Positions 26,464 to 37,588 of a stretch of DNA of 64,000 nucleotides are shown one piece after another. Made by a program: the position numbers and the translations under genes. The notes under the pieces were generated by a model. It was not told where the DNA came from. It saw nothing but the letters and a program-made list of their open reading frames with translations, and made no database searches. The first letter of the stretch is position 1, and each line of letters opens with the position of its first letter. The stretch comes from Acridotheres tristis (Eukaryota; Chordata; Aves; Passeriformes; Sturnidae), in NCBI GenBank assembly GCA_037013685.1, contig CM072885.1, forward strand, positions 71,387,285 to 71,451,284, in the 5' to 3' direction.

Positions 26464-29225
26464 CCTTTCTTGTCCCATGGAGTCACAGAGTGGGTCAGGC
26501 TGGAATGGCCCCGGTGGCCACAGCTCCAGCAGGGCCATCCCAGGGCACAGGGGACAGGGCACAGGGCACAGGGCACAGGGGACAGGGGACAGGGCACAGC
26601 ACAGAGCACAGAGCACAGGGGACAGGGCACAGGGCACAGGGCACAGGGCACAGGGCACAGGGCACAGGGCACAGCACAGGGCACAGGGGACAGGGGACAG
26701 GGCACAGCACAGGGCACAGGGCACAGGGCACAGGGCACAGGGGACAGGGGACAGGGCACAGGGCACAGAGCACAGGGCACAGAGCACAGGGCACAGGGCA
26801 CAGGGCACAGCACAGGGCACAGAGCACAGGGCACAGGGCACAGGGCACAGGGCACAGAGCACAGGGCACAGGGCACAGGGCACAGGGCACAGCACAGGGC
26901 ACAGGGCACAGCACAGGGCACAGAGCACAGGGCACAGGGCACAGGGCACAGGGCACAGAGCACAGGGCACAGAGCACAGGGCACAGGGCACAGCACAGGG
27001 CACAGGGCACAGCACAGGGCACAGAGCACAGGGCACAGGGCACAGAGCACAGGGCACAGGGCACAGGGCACAGGGCACAGCACAGGGCACAGGGCACAGG
27101 GCACAGGGCACAGAGCACAGGGCACAGGGCACAGCACAGGGCACAGGGCACAGGGCACAGCACAGGGCACAGCACAGGGCAGATTACAGGGCACAGGGCA
27201 CAGGGCACAGCACAGGGCACAGCACAGGGCACAGGGCACAGAGCACAGGGCACAGGGCACAGAGCACAGGGCACAGCACAGAGCACAGGGCACAGGGCAC
27301 AGGGCACAGGGCACAGGGCACAGAGCACAGGGCACAGGGCACAGGGCACAGAGCACAGGGCACAGCACAGGGCACAGGGCACAGGGCACAGCACAGGGCA
27401 CAGGGCACAGGGCACAGGGCACAGGGCACAGGGCACAGAGCACAGGGCACAGGGCACAGGGCACAGCACAGGGCACAGGGCACAGGGCACAGCACAGGGC
27501 ACAGGGCACAGAGCACAGGGCACAGGGCACAGGGCACAGAGCACAGGGCACAGGGCACAGGGCACAGGGCACAGGGCACAGGGCACAGGGCACAGAGCAC
27601 AGGGCACAGGGCACAGGGCACAGGGCACAGAGCACAGGGCACAGGGCACAGCACAGGGCACAGGGCACAGGGCACAGGGCACAGAGCACAGGGCACAGGG
27701 CACAGAGCACAGCACAGGGCACAGGGCACAGGGCACAGGGCACAGAGCACAGGGCACAGGGCACAGAGCACAGGGCACAGGGCACAGGGCACAGGGCACA
27801 GCACAGAGCACAGGGCACAGGGCACAGGGCACAGGGCACAGGGCACAGGGCACAGGGCACAGGGCACAGGGCACAGAGCACAGGGCACAGGGCACAGGGC
27901 ACAGGGCACAGAGCACAGGGCACAGGGCACAGCACAGGGCACAGGGCACAGGGCACAGGGCACAGAGCACAGGGCACAGGGCACAGCACAGGGCACAGCA
28001 CAGGGCACAGGGCACAGCACAGGGCACAGGGCACAGAGCACAGGGCACAGGGCACAGAGCACAGGGCACAGCACAGGGCACAGGGCACAGAGCACAGGGC
28101 ACAGGGCACAGGGCACAGGGCACAGGGCACAGGGCACAGAGCACAGGGCACAGGGCACAGGGCACAGGGCACAGAGCACAGGGCACAGGGCACAGCACAG
28201 GGCACAGCACAGGGCACAGGGCACAGGGCACAGGGCACAGAGCACAGGGCACAGGGCACAGGGCACAGGGCACAGGGCACAGGGCACAGCACAGGGCACA
28301 GGGCACAGCACAGGGCACAGGGCACAGGGCACAGCACAGGGCACAGGGCACAGAGCACAGGGCACAGCACAGGGCACAGGGCACAGGGCACAGGGCACAG
28401 GGCACAGGGCACAGGGCACAGGGCACAGGGCACAGGGCACAGAGCACAGGGCACAGAGCACAGGGCACAGCACAGGGCACAGCACAGGGCACAGGGCACA
28501 GCACAGGGCACAGGAGCACAGGGCACAGGGCACAGGGCACAGGGCACAGCACAGGGCACAGGGCACAGAGCACAGGGCACAGGGCACAGGGCACAGGGCA
28601 CAGGGCACAGGGCACAGAGCACAGGGCACAGGGCTCAGGGCACAGGGCACAGCTTTGTGTCCAGGTGGTTCTGGGGTATCAGCAGTGAGGGACACCCCAA
28701 ACCCTCTCTGGACAAACTGTTCCAGTGCTCAGTCACTGCTCAGGGAAAGTTCTTCCTCCCTTCCATTCAGGTGGAACCTCCTGCACTTCAGCTCCTCCCG
28801 TTGCCTCTTGCCCCATTTCTGGCCCCACAGAGCAGAGCCTGGTGCCTCCCCTGACCCCCCCAGACACTGGCACCCGTGGATGTCTCAGCCTTCTCTTTGC
28901 CAGGGTGAACGGGCCCAGCTCACTCAGGTTGTTCTCCTGGCCCCACCATCTCCAGAACCTGTCACTGGACTCACTCCAGTGGTTCCCTGCTTTTCCTGAG
29001 CTGGAACTGAACACAGCACTCCAGATGTGCCTCACCGGGGCTGAGCAGAGAGGCAGGATCACCTCCCTCCAGCTGCTGTAATGCTTTTCCTGATGCACCC
29101 CAGGATCCCTGTTTGGCCACAGGGACACAGGGCTGGCTCATGGACAGCCTGCTGCCCACCAGCACCCCCAGTCCTTCCCTGCACAGCTGCTTCCCAGCAG
29201 CTCACCCACAGCCCACACAGGGCCA
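26464..29225 (-). mobile_element. CR1 LINE (antisense to PIK3C2G), split by a 2.1 kb tandem array
   Basis: On the + strand the left part (26464-26540) reads GGAGTCACAGAGTGGGTC and AGCAGGGCCATCCCAG. The right part (28653-29225) continues with CTTTGTGTCCAGGTGGTTCT, CTCTCTGGACAAACTG, TTCCAGTGCTCAGTC, GTTGCCTCTTGCC, TCCAGATGTGCCTCACC and GCTGCCCACCAGCACCCCC. These are reverse-strand CR1 landmarks in the correct order, so it is one element inserted in the - orientation. No intact reverse transcriptase frame is visible; it is an old truncated copy of about 650 bp of real CR1 plus the array. It starts about 25 bp after a splice donor of PIK3C2G. Confidence 0.85.
26541..28652. repeat. GGGCACA heptamer array, 2.1 kb (about 300 units)
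   Basis: The array consists of three main units on the + strand: GGGCACA (commonest), GAGCACA and a 5-bp GCACA. GGGGACA units occur only in the first 220 bp (26549-26760). Apart from one ATTACA interruption near 27182-27187 and one GGGCTCA unit near 28632 the + strand has no T. GGG runs recur every 7 bases with 4-base spacers, a textbook G-quadruplex spacing. The heptamer has no stop codon in any frame, so spurious open frames of 500-840 codons (HRAQGTG or CALCPVP repeats) cover both strands. The exact length in the living genome is uncertain because such arrays are easily collapsed in assembly. Confidence 0.97.
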
Positions 29226-32215
29226 GCTTGTTTTATTTGCTTTGCCCACCCTGGAAATAAAACAACAATGCAGCATTTTTAGAGCTGTTGCAATGAGGAT
29301 GACCAAAAAGAAGGAATGTGTCATCAGCTGAACCACAAATGGGAACTGTCTGCTTTGCATCTTTCTCAGAAGTGAAACGGTGTCTTTTATTTCCCTCTTC
29401 AGGAAAGCAGCTGGATTTTTCACAGTGCTCTGTCTTAGCCCATGAGCACAGTTGCATGTTAGCCAAATGAGACCAAGCATCATTGCACCATAACCCAGCA
29501 GTGCTGAGTGCAGATATGCACAATAGCATGGAAAGTATTCATTCAACGGATGCTGTTATTCCAATTAACATTTGGAAATTCGTTGTCACTGTCCTAAACG
29601 ATAACACAAGAATAAATAGCCAGGTTCTTTTCATATTAAAATGCCATCAGCTCACAGCTATATTTGATTATTTCACACACCACTGAAGTGCTCGTGCCTC
29701 TGGGGTAAAAGGAAACATTTGTTTGGAGAAACATTTATGGCAGGATGGGAAGTGGTATCAACTGTGTTCGTTTGTAAGGAGAGATGAGATTGAAACAGTA
29801 GGTGGGATTGGAGATTCTAATTATTACATGTAACAAATCTTCTCAAGACCTCAAAGTAATTTTCAAATGCTCTTTCAGCAGTCTATAAAGTAGAAGGCAT
29901 GGAGAATATTACCACTCCACCCTGTTTCATAGCTGATGTGATGTAGCTTAGGTTAGTCAGCAGAGTCTGAGTGCTTATCTCTTAGTTTCTCAATCCTGGA
30001 GTTCTAATATTTCTCTTTTCCCACATCTGTTAATTACAAAAGTTTCCTGTTTACCCTGATGACTCCCAGTGTTCTGTAAGGAGTCTCCTTGAGCAGTATT
30101 GCTGCTCAGACAAATTTCCCTCCCTGCAGTGGAATAACAGGGAGCTAGGCGTTATTTTTTTGTTCTTTCCTTCTTTTTTTGCTATCAGAGCTGAATGCAT
30201 CTAAGTAATCTGTCTAAAGAAATTCCTTTACATTTGAAAGATATATAAAGCAAAGGAACATAATAGGATTATATCATAACATTCATTGTAAGGTATCCAA
30301 AATGGACAACAGATAAGAGCCAGCCAGGAAGACAATTATCTTTCAAATTGTTCTTAGATCCCTCTGAATGCAAGGAAATCCAAAATCCTGTCTGCAGTTA
30401 GTCACTGGGAGGAGATTTAATTGTGCTTCACGAGTATTCCACTGCCAGTAAAAGAAATTCCATGAAGACTTTAATGTCCTTAATCAAAACAGAGAGCCCT
30501 CTTCCCAGATGCTCAGTCTTCTTCACTGGGAAGTGCTGAACACAGTGGGGACATATGGTTCCACTGAACTTGGCCATTTGCAGCCCCATGCCTGTGCTTC
30601 AGCAGCTCTGCTCCTCCATATGTGATGTCATTCTGGATGCATTTTTTTGTCCAAGGCTGGTAGACTGAGGTAGAAGCTGCCCCAGGGAAGAAAAAAGTAC
30701 TAAAAATATAATTCAGCTGTCTCTTAAGTTAGTTACTGTCCAAAACGCTGTGTACAGAAATGTAGTAGCCTTTTTTATGAGTTCATAAGTTTTTATTAAA
30801 GCCAAATGGCTGGAAGGAAGCTGTATATTAATTTCCTTCTTTGTTCCAGACTGAGAAAAATCTGAAATGTGCTTCTCTTGGGTATTTTTGATTTTAGTTT
30901 TTGTACTTCTATTGCTTTTGACTGCCTACAGCAAATTATCAACCTTGCAAAACTGCTTTTTGTGTTTGATTTTTACTCGTGTGTGAGACTGAAGATGTGA
31001 AAGTCCAGGAGGACTGACAATAAAATGAGTTACAGCAAATGTTTTGCAGTTGCTTTTAGCAAACAAATCCTTTTCTCTTGTGCCTGTATTTGGATTTTGG
31101 AACTTGTGGCATTCACGGTAGTTAATGTTATGTTGTGTCAAGAAGTGGTGGTAGAAAAGAAAAGGAGAAAAATGGAAGCAGCCCCAGCCAGTTGAATGGA
31201 AGGGAAAGAAGGGAACTGCAGCAGCAGCCACGGCCACTCCCTCCTGCACCACGCATCCAAACCACCTTGCATTAATTACCAAACCCAGGAACTGTGCCAT
31301 GGCTGCCTAAGGAGAAGCAACTGTCCCTCATTTGTGATTAAAATGTCATTAGACTCCTGTAGGTCACCAGTGTTTCTCTTTTTGGAGCCAGGAATAGTTG
31401 AATTCCAGCCCAAACTGTCCCACGGATTTGCTGCATGGCCACGTGTAACTCACCTCCAGCTGATTCTCTGTGTAAAAGGCAGGCAGATATTCTCACTGCA
31501 CGGTCATTGCAGGATTTCACTGTTCCCAAATTCTGGCAGGTGGCATTTGTTCTGTCCACATGCTAATTCAGGCAGACCTTTCTTGTGTCCCTACATCCTG
31601 AGGATAATGTGTACTTTACTGCAGCTGAACTTGCAGCACCATTTTAGAAAGAGTTCACTGGGATCGTTTGAAAACCACCCACCCTGCACTGCACAGGTCT
31701 GTCATTGCTCAGAGATTAAAGCCTCTTTTTGTCCAAAGATTGAAAGTTGTTCAATAGCCCGGTTCAATTTCTTAGCATTTACAGCTGATAGTTGTAGTTT
31801 TTGGTGATTTAAAGCAACAGCTGGTACCTTTAATAAATTGGCAAAGAGACAAGGCAGCTTTCTTTGGTAACATTGGCATCGCCCCAGCAGCAGATCACAG
31901 ATTTCTTCTGAATTGTTTTATGCTTACTGTGCCTGTCCTTGCTTTTCAGATTTTCTTCATAATCTCACTTTTATTTTGTGAGGGGAAGAGAAGCTGTGGA
32001 ATTTGTAATTCACAGACAGTTTGGCAAAGTAGGCACAGGAAACAGGAAAACCAAAAAAGCACCAGGTGAAAATTTCCCAAATTATTATTTCCAAAGGTTT
32101 CTAAATAGAAAAGGAAATGTTAACCCCCTGGTAAGGGCTGTCTTGGTGTCCTGTCCATTCCCTGCTCCCTGGGAAATTCCTGCAGGTCCAGGCTAGAGGG
32201 GCTCATGTGCCTTCC

Positions 32216-32249
32216 CTCCTCCTCCTCCTCCTCCTCCTCCTCCTCCTCC
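32216..32249. repeat. (CCT)n trinucleotide microsatellite
   Basis: About 11 perfect CCT units on the + strand in the last PIK3C2G intron, a pyrimidine-only tract. Confidence 0.95.
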
Positions 32250-33199
32250 GAGCCTCAGCTGCAGCCTGCACTCCCATTCCATGGGAAATCCCAGCAGGAA
32301 AATGCCTGCTAGGCAGGGTGAGCTTCCCATTCTCCTGAAGTGAGACCACGTCACCACGTTTGTTTTTTAAACAGCATGGAGAGATTCAAATTTCAAGTGT
32401 TTTTCCATTGCAACTAAAATAGCAAAACCAGCCACACAAATTCTAGATCGAATGAACTTCTCCTAAGGGAGCTCACCTTTCCAGCCTGCACTGAGAACAT
32501 TCCTTCCCATTCTATCAGCCCACGTGCAGCTCACTCAGCAGTTTTTGATTAATGCAAAGACTGAAGCATGGGGATCTGTTCTGAGTGCAGCTTATTCTTG
32601 TTAGGCTATTGCTCTAGATTGTTTGGGTTTTTTTTCTAAATTCAGAAAAATACACCATTATCATTTCATACCTAATCCCTGTGTGTTCTCATAGTGTTAA
32701 GCTATTTTAAATCTATAGGCATTAGTAATTTTTTAAGAGATGCTAAACTACTGTCTCATTTATTTTGAGAAATCTCAACAGCACTTTTGGAGTATCAGAA
32801 ACATTTAAATTTATTAACTTCCATTTGCTAAACTGGGTCCAATCTTTTCCAGTTTTCATTGGAAAATTATGAATACTGATTTTTTTTCTCTCAAGCATTG
32901 TTCAAGACAGATTTCAAATTTATTTTAAAATGATAATCAGATCTCACAAGCCCAAGCTCGTGATTCTAAGGTAGAATCTCTTTTTATAAACTAGATAAGG
33001 TCAAATGTATTTCTGAGGTAAATTCACTAAGTTGTGAATTTGGCTCATGGTTAATAACTTACTATTCTGGATGGAAGTTTAAGGCAATTATCACAAAGTT
33101 GGATTAATCATCATCCTGAATGCTGCATTGAAGTGCTCTGCCTGTCAACCAGATTAACAAACTTGTATGATTTTTCTGTTCCACTGTGTATTATTTCAG

Positions 33200-33352
33200 A
33201 TTGTGTATGCCAGAGTCACAGAGCTCCAAGGCCGTGTGCTGAAGCTGGTTGTGAAGAGCAAAGGAACATTGGTGGGAGCTGTTAACATCCAACTGGGCAG
33301 TGTCCAGTTAAATGAAGAAAAGTGGTACCCACTGGGAAACTGTGTCATTTAA
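33200..33352 (+). CDS. PIK3C2G: PIK3C2G terminal coding exon: end of C2 domain and stop
   Basis: The acceptor TTATTTCAG ends at 33199 and the exon opens in phase 0, giving 50 residues and a TAA stop (33350-33352). It begins IVYARVTELQGRVLKLVV, then SKGTLVGAVNIQLGSVQL and ends EEKWYPLGNCVI. TELQ-R-L-L-V-(S/K)-(G)-LVG-V-I-L--V-L---KWY-L is the expected last four strands of a class II PI 3-kinase C2 domain. The WYPL motif lies nine residues before the stop. Joining to the preceding exon gives NEL-IVYARV, matching the family pattern NE(M/V)-VY. The total C2 domain from 10777 is about 120 residues, as expected. Confidence 0.93.
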   Translation: MVYARVTELQGRVLKLVVKSKGTLVGAVNIQLGSVQLNEEKWYPLGNCVI

Positions 33353-33450
33353 ATGTTAAATGATTCCATTCTTTGCCCACTAATGTTTCTTTACCCCATT
33401 TCCCATTTTGTGTCAGTTGCCCTTGAGCACATATCCTGACCATAAAGGTA

Positions 33451-33502
33451 TTTATTGTCTTACATTTATTGTCTTACATTTATTGTCTTACATTTATTGT
33501 CA
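33451..33502. repeat. 14-bp tandem repeat, 3.7 copies
   Basis: TTTATTGTCTTACA is repeated exactly at 33451, 33465 and 33479, with a partial fourth copy at 33493 (TTTATTGTCA). It lies in the presumed 3' UTR of PIK3C2G. Confidence 0.95.
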
Positions 33503-33992
33503 TGGCATCTTCCTGCCATGGATTGCTGGCACTGTGAGTTTAAGGAATCACGTGCTAAACAACATGCAGGAGGTTCTTATGGCAGCAAGGAAGGGCTTGG
33601 TTTTGTTAATATGAAATAGTACTGTACAAATACTGAATTCTGCACACACCAGTGTGTTGGGCCTCATTCTTTGCCCATCAGTTCCACTGACTGTGTTGAA
33701 ATAATGCTGATAATGTCATTTATCATCACTGCATGTGATGGGTTCCCCAGAAACCATGGGATGGTTCCCTGCCAGTACATGTCAGATGTCCAGCAAATTT
33801 CACATTAAATCTTACCCAATCAATACTTTGCTTTTTGAAGAAATTTCAAAGTTTTGATACAATGGAACATTTAATCCGGGATATTAATTTGTCTGTAATA
33901 TTTGTCATTGTTTCTTTTATTCTGCCATCCAAGAGGCAGATCTAACTGGTCATTTGTGTGAAGAAAGAAGGAGGGAGAAGACAATGTTCATG

Positions 33993-33998
33993 AATAAA
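33993..33998 (+). promoter_or_regulatory. Candidate polyadenylation signal of PIK3C2G
   Basis: A canonical AATAAA lies 640 bases after the PIK3C2G stop codon, followed by a T/G-containing stretch. It is the first canonical hexamer on the + strand after the stop that I noticed. RNA ends are not known. Confidence 0.4.
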
Positions 33999-35091
33999 GA
34001 GAATAGATTGAATGTGAGCTTTCAGTGGGGGATTTATTTCAGATCATGATACCACAGGTATTTGTTTAGCAGTCTTCCCACACTGCAGTGCACTGCTGCA
34101 TAAGGGGTTCAAGTCAATACATGCATTGAGTAGACCTCAGGGCTATAAAAGATATCTTTTTATATTAAATAATGAACATGAGTGGTTGGTGTAAGTTCAC
34201 AGATGCTAATTATGGGCTCTGTTTTTCTCTAATTTGAGGAAGTTTTTAATCTGTAAACATTTGCCATGTGAGCAGCCACAGCGAGCTGTCCATCCTTGCC
34301 AGACTCTTGCCCACACCCACTGACCATGTAAATAAACTTTTCCAGGACCTGGGGCACATTTTTAAGGCACAGGAGATGGGTTGATTTGTGATCTGATCTG
34401 GTGTAAATTTTAAGCGACCACAGACTGGACAGATCTGACATTTGTCCTACCAGGTGGGAAAGCAGAGGGGTAATAATCCCAGAATTGAAGATAATTGCCT
34501 CCTTCTCCCAAAGGATGTTCACATCCATCTTCAGAATATAAAGTTGTACAAAGCTCCTGAAGTGGGACTTGGAGTGTTAATTAGGAAATTAAATAAGCTG
34601 GAGTTTTTCTCAGCATCAAACCAATGGACTCGACCAGGTTTTATCTGAAAATACTTTCCCCAATCAATCTGGTATATTAAGCTCCTCCTCAGTAAGGGGA
34701 GGTGAGGGGAACTCTGAATATTAGTATTATTAGTTATTAGTTATTCAGAACTGTAAAAAATTGTCAAATATTTAGCACATGCAAGGGATAGTGGCTGGCA
34801 CACAAAATATCATCATTACAAAGGTCAGGACACCAAACATTTTATGCTGTAGGTTCTCCTGGGAAACAAATCAAGTGCCTTGCCATTCAAACACAGAAAA
34901 CACATTGAGACCAGCTTACAAAGATATTAAATTACCTGACCTTACAGTTCAATATTGATTTTAGATTCCTCTTAGTCTACTGTCTCAGTTTCCTTATTAA
35001 AACTATAATGCAATTTTCTAGCAGTGTTATTTCCTGTGACATTTTCTCACCCTTGTTTACCACATTCCCTGATTTTCCATCTTGGAGCAAG

Positions 35092-35165
35092 CTAAATAAT
35101 AAATAAATAATAAATAAATAATAAATAAATAATAAATAATAATAAATAATAAAATAATAAAACAG
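35092..35165. repeat. A/T-only microsatellite (AATAAATAATA-like)
   Basis: The tract alternates AATA and AAT units to form an approximately 11-bp higher period, then degrades to ATAATAAAATAATAAAA. Confidence 0.9.
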
Positions 35166-35984
35166 CATTAGAATAGCAATAAATAAAAAGAGCATTAGAA
35201 TACATTATCAGAACTGTCTGCAAACTTAAGTGACATTGTTTGCTCTTAAAGAAACTTGTCAATGTAACGTCCATTAAAAAAAAAAAATCATATTTGAGTG
35301 ACAAATCTGCAATTAGTTGTGTAACTGCAGTCTTGTGGAAGGTCAACAATACTTCAGCTCTGAAAGGAAGATGGGAAATTGTCTTGTGGGCAAGTAACAC
35401 TGATAGCTCTGTCAGGCAAGAAGGTGCCCTCAAAGGTGTTCACTCACATGATCAACCCTTGCTTTTTCCAAAATTCTCTGGTTCTCCTCAGAAAACTGTT
35501 TCCTACTTCCTGAGCTCCCTGCTCCTATGAGGAACACGATTCTTTACAAATCAGTTCGTGATTTTTTTTTATCTTCCTTTAGCAGCAGGACTAAGCTAAA
35601 GACAGGTACCAATACTAGCATAGGATTTTTTATGATTTTAAGAACTACTTATTTTTCTCCAAACTATATTTTCATGTAAGAAAATGACAATAGGCACTAA
35701 AGAGGAATAGCCCAATCATAACCCACTGTTTACAATTTTAAAAGGAATATTGTGTGTATAATTTTTCCTGTTCCCTTGAAAAGGTACAATGGTAAGAAAT
35801 TTCATTCAACACAAATACAAATGTCCATTTCACATGCTCATATTCGAAAAATTAGCATGGTCTCTCATATATATTGGACTATTATTCTCACTCAATAATT
35901 AATCATAAATTTGAAACCAGCTCCAAGTGACATTAACTGAATTTTTAAAAAGTCAATAAAAGTATTAATTGTTTTTAAATAATC

Positions 35985-36480
35985 ACAGAATAATAGAATG
36001 ACAGAATGCCTTGGGTTGGAAGGTGTCTTACAGATCCTCTCCTTGCAGCCCCATGCCATGGCCAGGGACACTTTGTGGGTTGCTCAGAGCTCCACCCAAC
36101 TGGCCTTGAGCACTTCCAGGGATGAGGAGTCCACAGCTTCTCAGGAAACCTGTGCCAGTGCCTCACCACCCTCACAGAAAGGAAATTCTTCCTAATACCC
36201 AATTAAACTTCCCTTCTTTCAGTGTAAACCACCCAACCTTGTCCAATGACTGCGTGTCCTTCTGCTGGAAGGTTCAGGAAGGTCTCCCTGGAGCCTTTTC
36301 TTCTCTAGGCTGATCTTCAGTTCTCCCAGCCTTTCCTCACAGCAGAGGTGCTGCACACCTCTCATCATTTCATGAGCCTCCTCTGGACCCACTGCACATC
36401 TTCCAGAGCTGAGTGCAGCTTTGCAGCTGGGATGTCCTGAGAGCAGGGCAGGAGGGTGAAATCACCTCCCTTGATGCTGC
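35985..36480 (-). mobile_element. CR1 LINE 3' fragment, about 0.5 kb
   Basis: On the + strand it begins with the element's inverted 3' tail (TCACAGAATAATAGAATG) followed by GGTTGGAAGGTGTCTTACAG. It continues with CACCCTCACAGAAAGGAAA-type sequence, TCTTCTCTAGGCTGATC, CTCCCAGCCTTTCCTCACAG and CCTCCTCTGGACCCACTG. The order and orientation are those of a - strand CR1. Sequence to about 36700 may still be retroelement-derived but I could not identify it. Confidence 0.88.
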
Positions 36481-36965
36481 TTTGATAAAATCTGGGCTAT
36501 GTTTCCCCTTTTTCAGCCCATGGGAGCCTCAGCAGCCTGCCATGACTTCTCAAATGTGATGGCTGGTGGCTCAGACCAGTTCCCTCAGAACCTGTGGATG
36601 GATCTCCTCGGCCCCCATGGACTTGTGCACTTCAAGGCTCCTTGGGTTTTCTCAAACCCAGTCTTTTCCTACAGAAAAACAGCAGTAGTGCCAAGGACAA
36701 CAGACTTTATTCGGGATTCCCCTTCCATAAAAGTCCTGCTGGCTCCATAAAATCACTGAGAACATGCCACTCTGGCAAGCAGGCCACTGGGCTGTCACAA
36801 AGCCAGAAATTCTATTTTATTGAAGCAGGGGACAATCCCCCAGAACACTTTCTCCTGCAGAACATCACTAATAGTACCAGATATGAGCAAAGAGAGATGC
36901 AGATTCCAGCTTGGTGCCTTCTTTGGATATGAGAGGAATGTTACGGTAACCTGCAAATGTAATGA

Positions 36966-37588
36966 CACCTTCATTAGTGTATTAATACTTTTATTAGTGT
37001 ATTAATACCTTTATTAGTGTATTAATACCTTTATTAGTGTATCAATACCTTTATTTGTGTATTAACACCTTTATTAATGTATTAACACTTTTATTCGTGT
37101 ATTAACACCTTTATTAGTGTATTAACACCTCTATTAGTGTATTAACACCTTTCTTGGTGTAGTAATACCTTTATTGGTGTATTAACACCTCTATTAGTGT
37201 ATCAACACCTTTATTAGTGTATCAACACCTTTATTCGTGTATTAACACCTTTATTAGTGTATTAATAACTTTATTTGTGTATTAATACCTTTATTAGTGT
37301 ATTAATACCTTTATTCATGTATTAATACCTTTATTAGTGTATTAATACCTTTAATAGTGTATTAACACATTTATTAGTGTATTAACACCTTTATTAATGT
37401 ATTAATATCTTTATTAGTATATTAATACCTTTATTTGTGCATTAATACCTTTATTAGTGTATTAATACCTTTATTAGTGTATTAACACCTTTATTAGTGT
37501 ATTCATACCTTTATTAGTGCATTAATACCTTTATTAATGTATTAAAACCTTTATTAGTGTATTAACACCTTTATTAGTGTATTAACAC
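36966..37588. repeat. 20-bp minisatellite, about 31 copies
   Basis: The unit is ATTAATACCTTTATTAGTGT with an AACACC alternative for AATACC. Copies run in perfect 20-bp register for 620 bp. Variants include TTCGTGT, TTTGTGT, TTGGTGT and TTAATGT. Spacer and repeat cannot be separated, so this is a satellite and not a CRISPR array. It lies about 3 kb past the PIK3C2G end. Confidence 0.97.

Larger units (their letters stand above)
26439..33199 (+). other. PIK3C2G last intron
   Basis: This 6.8 kb intron separates the two final C2 exons. Its first 2.8 kb is a CR1 element split by the heptamer array. The rest (29.2-33.2 kb) is AT-rich unique sequence with a (CCT)n tract at 32216-32249. Open frames at 31196-31807 and 30926-31300 have no recognised domains. 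No nested gene or RNA could be supported. Confidence 0.75.
1..34015 (+). other. PIK3C2G: PIK3C2G gene, 3' portion (introns, last four coding exons, 3' UTR)
   Basis: Four coding exons on the + strand join without a frame break (phases 0-1, 2-0, 0-0, 0-stop) and give the PX end plus the terminal C2 domain of a class II phosphoinositide 3-kinase. Class II enzymes make PI3P and PI(3,4)P2 on endosomal and plasma membranes; the gamma isoform is known mainly from liver. Assignment to gamma rather than alpha or beta rests on the downstream convergent PLCZ1, the known neighbour of PIK3C2G, and on the C2 domain ending at a short WYPLGNCVI tail. The catalytic, helical, Ras-binding and most PX exons were not found and should lie left of position 1. 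The end near 34015 is set from a candidate polyadenylation signal. Confidence 0.85.
33353..34015 (+). other. PIK3C2G: PIK3C2G 3' untranslated region (inferred extent)
   Basis: The sequence after the stop is AT-rich with no coding signal. A short tandem repeat (14-bp units) begins about 100 bases after the stop. An ATTAAA is at 33804-33809 and the best AATAAA is at 33993-33998. The true cleavage site cannot be fixed from sequence alone. Confidence 0.5.

Noticed and set aside
26148..28999. Open frames of 500-840 codons on both strands
   Set aside because: They are produced by a stop-free heptamer array. Composition is pure repeat (HRAQGTG or CALCPVP) and all six frames are open.
36482..36720. 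Coding-looking stretch following the CR1 at 35985-36480
   Set aside because: It looks like retroelement or repeat sequence, but I could not name the family; not called a gene.
36966..37588. Regular 20-bp repeats that resemble a CRISPR array at a glance
   Set aside because: Units abut with no spacers, and the DNA is avian.
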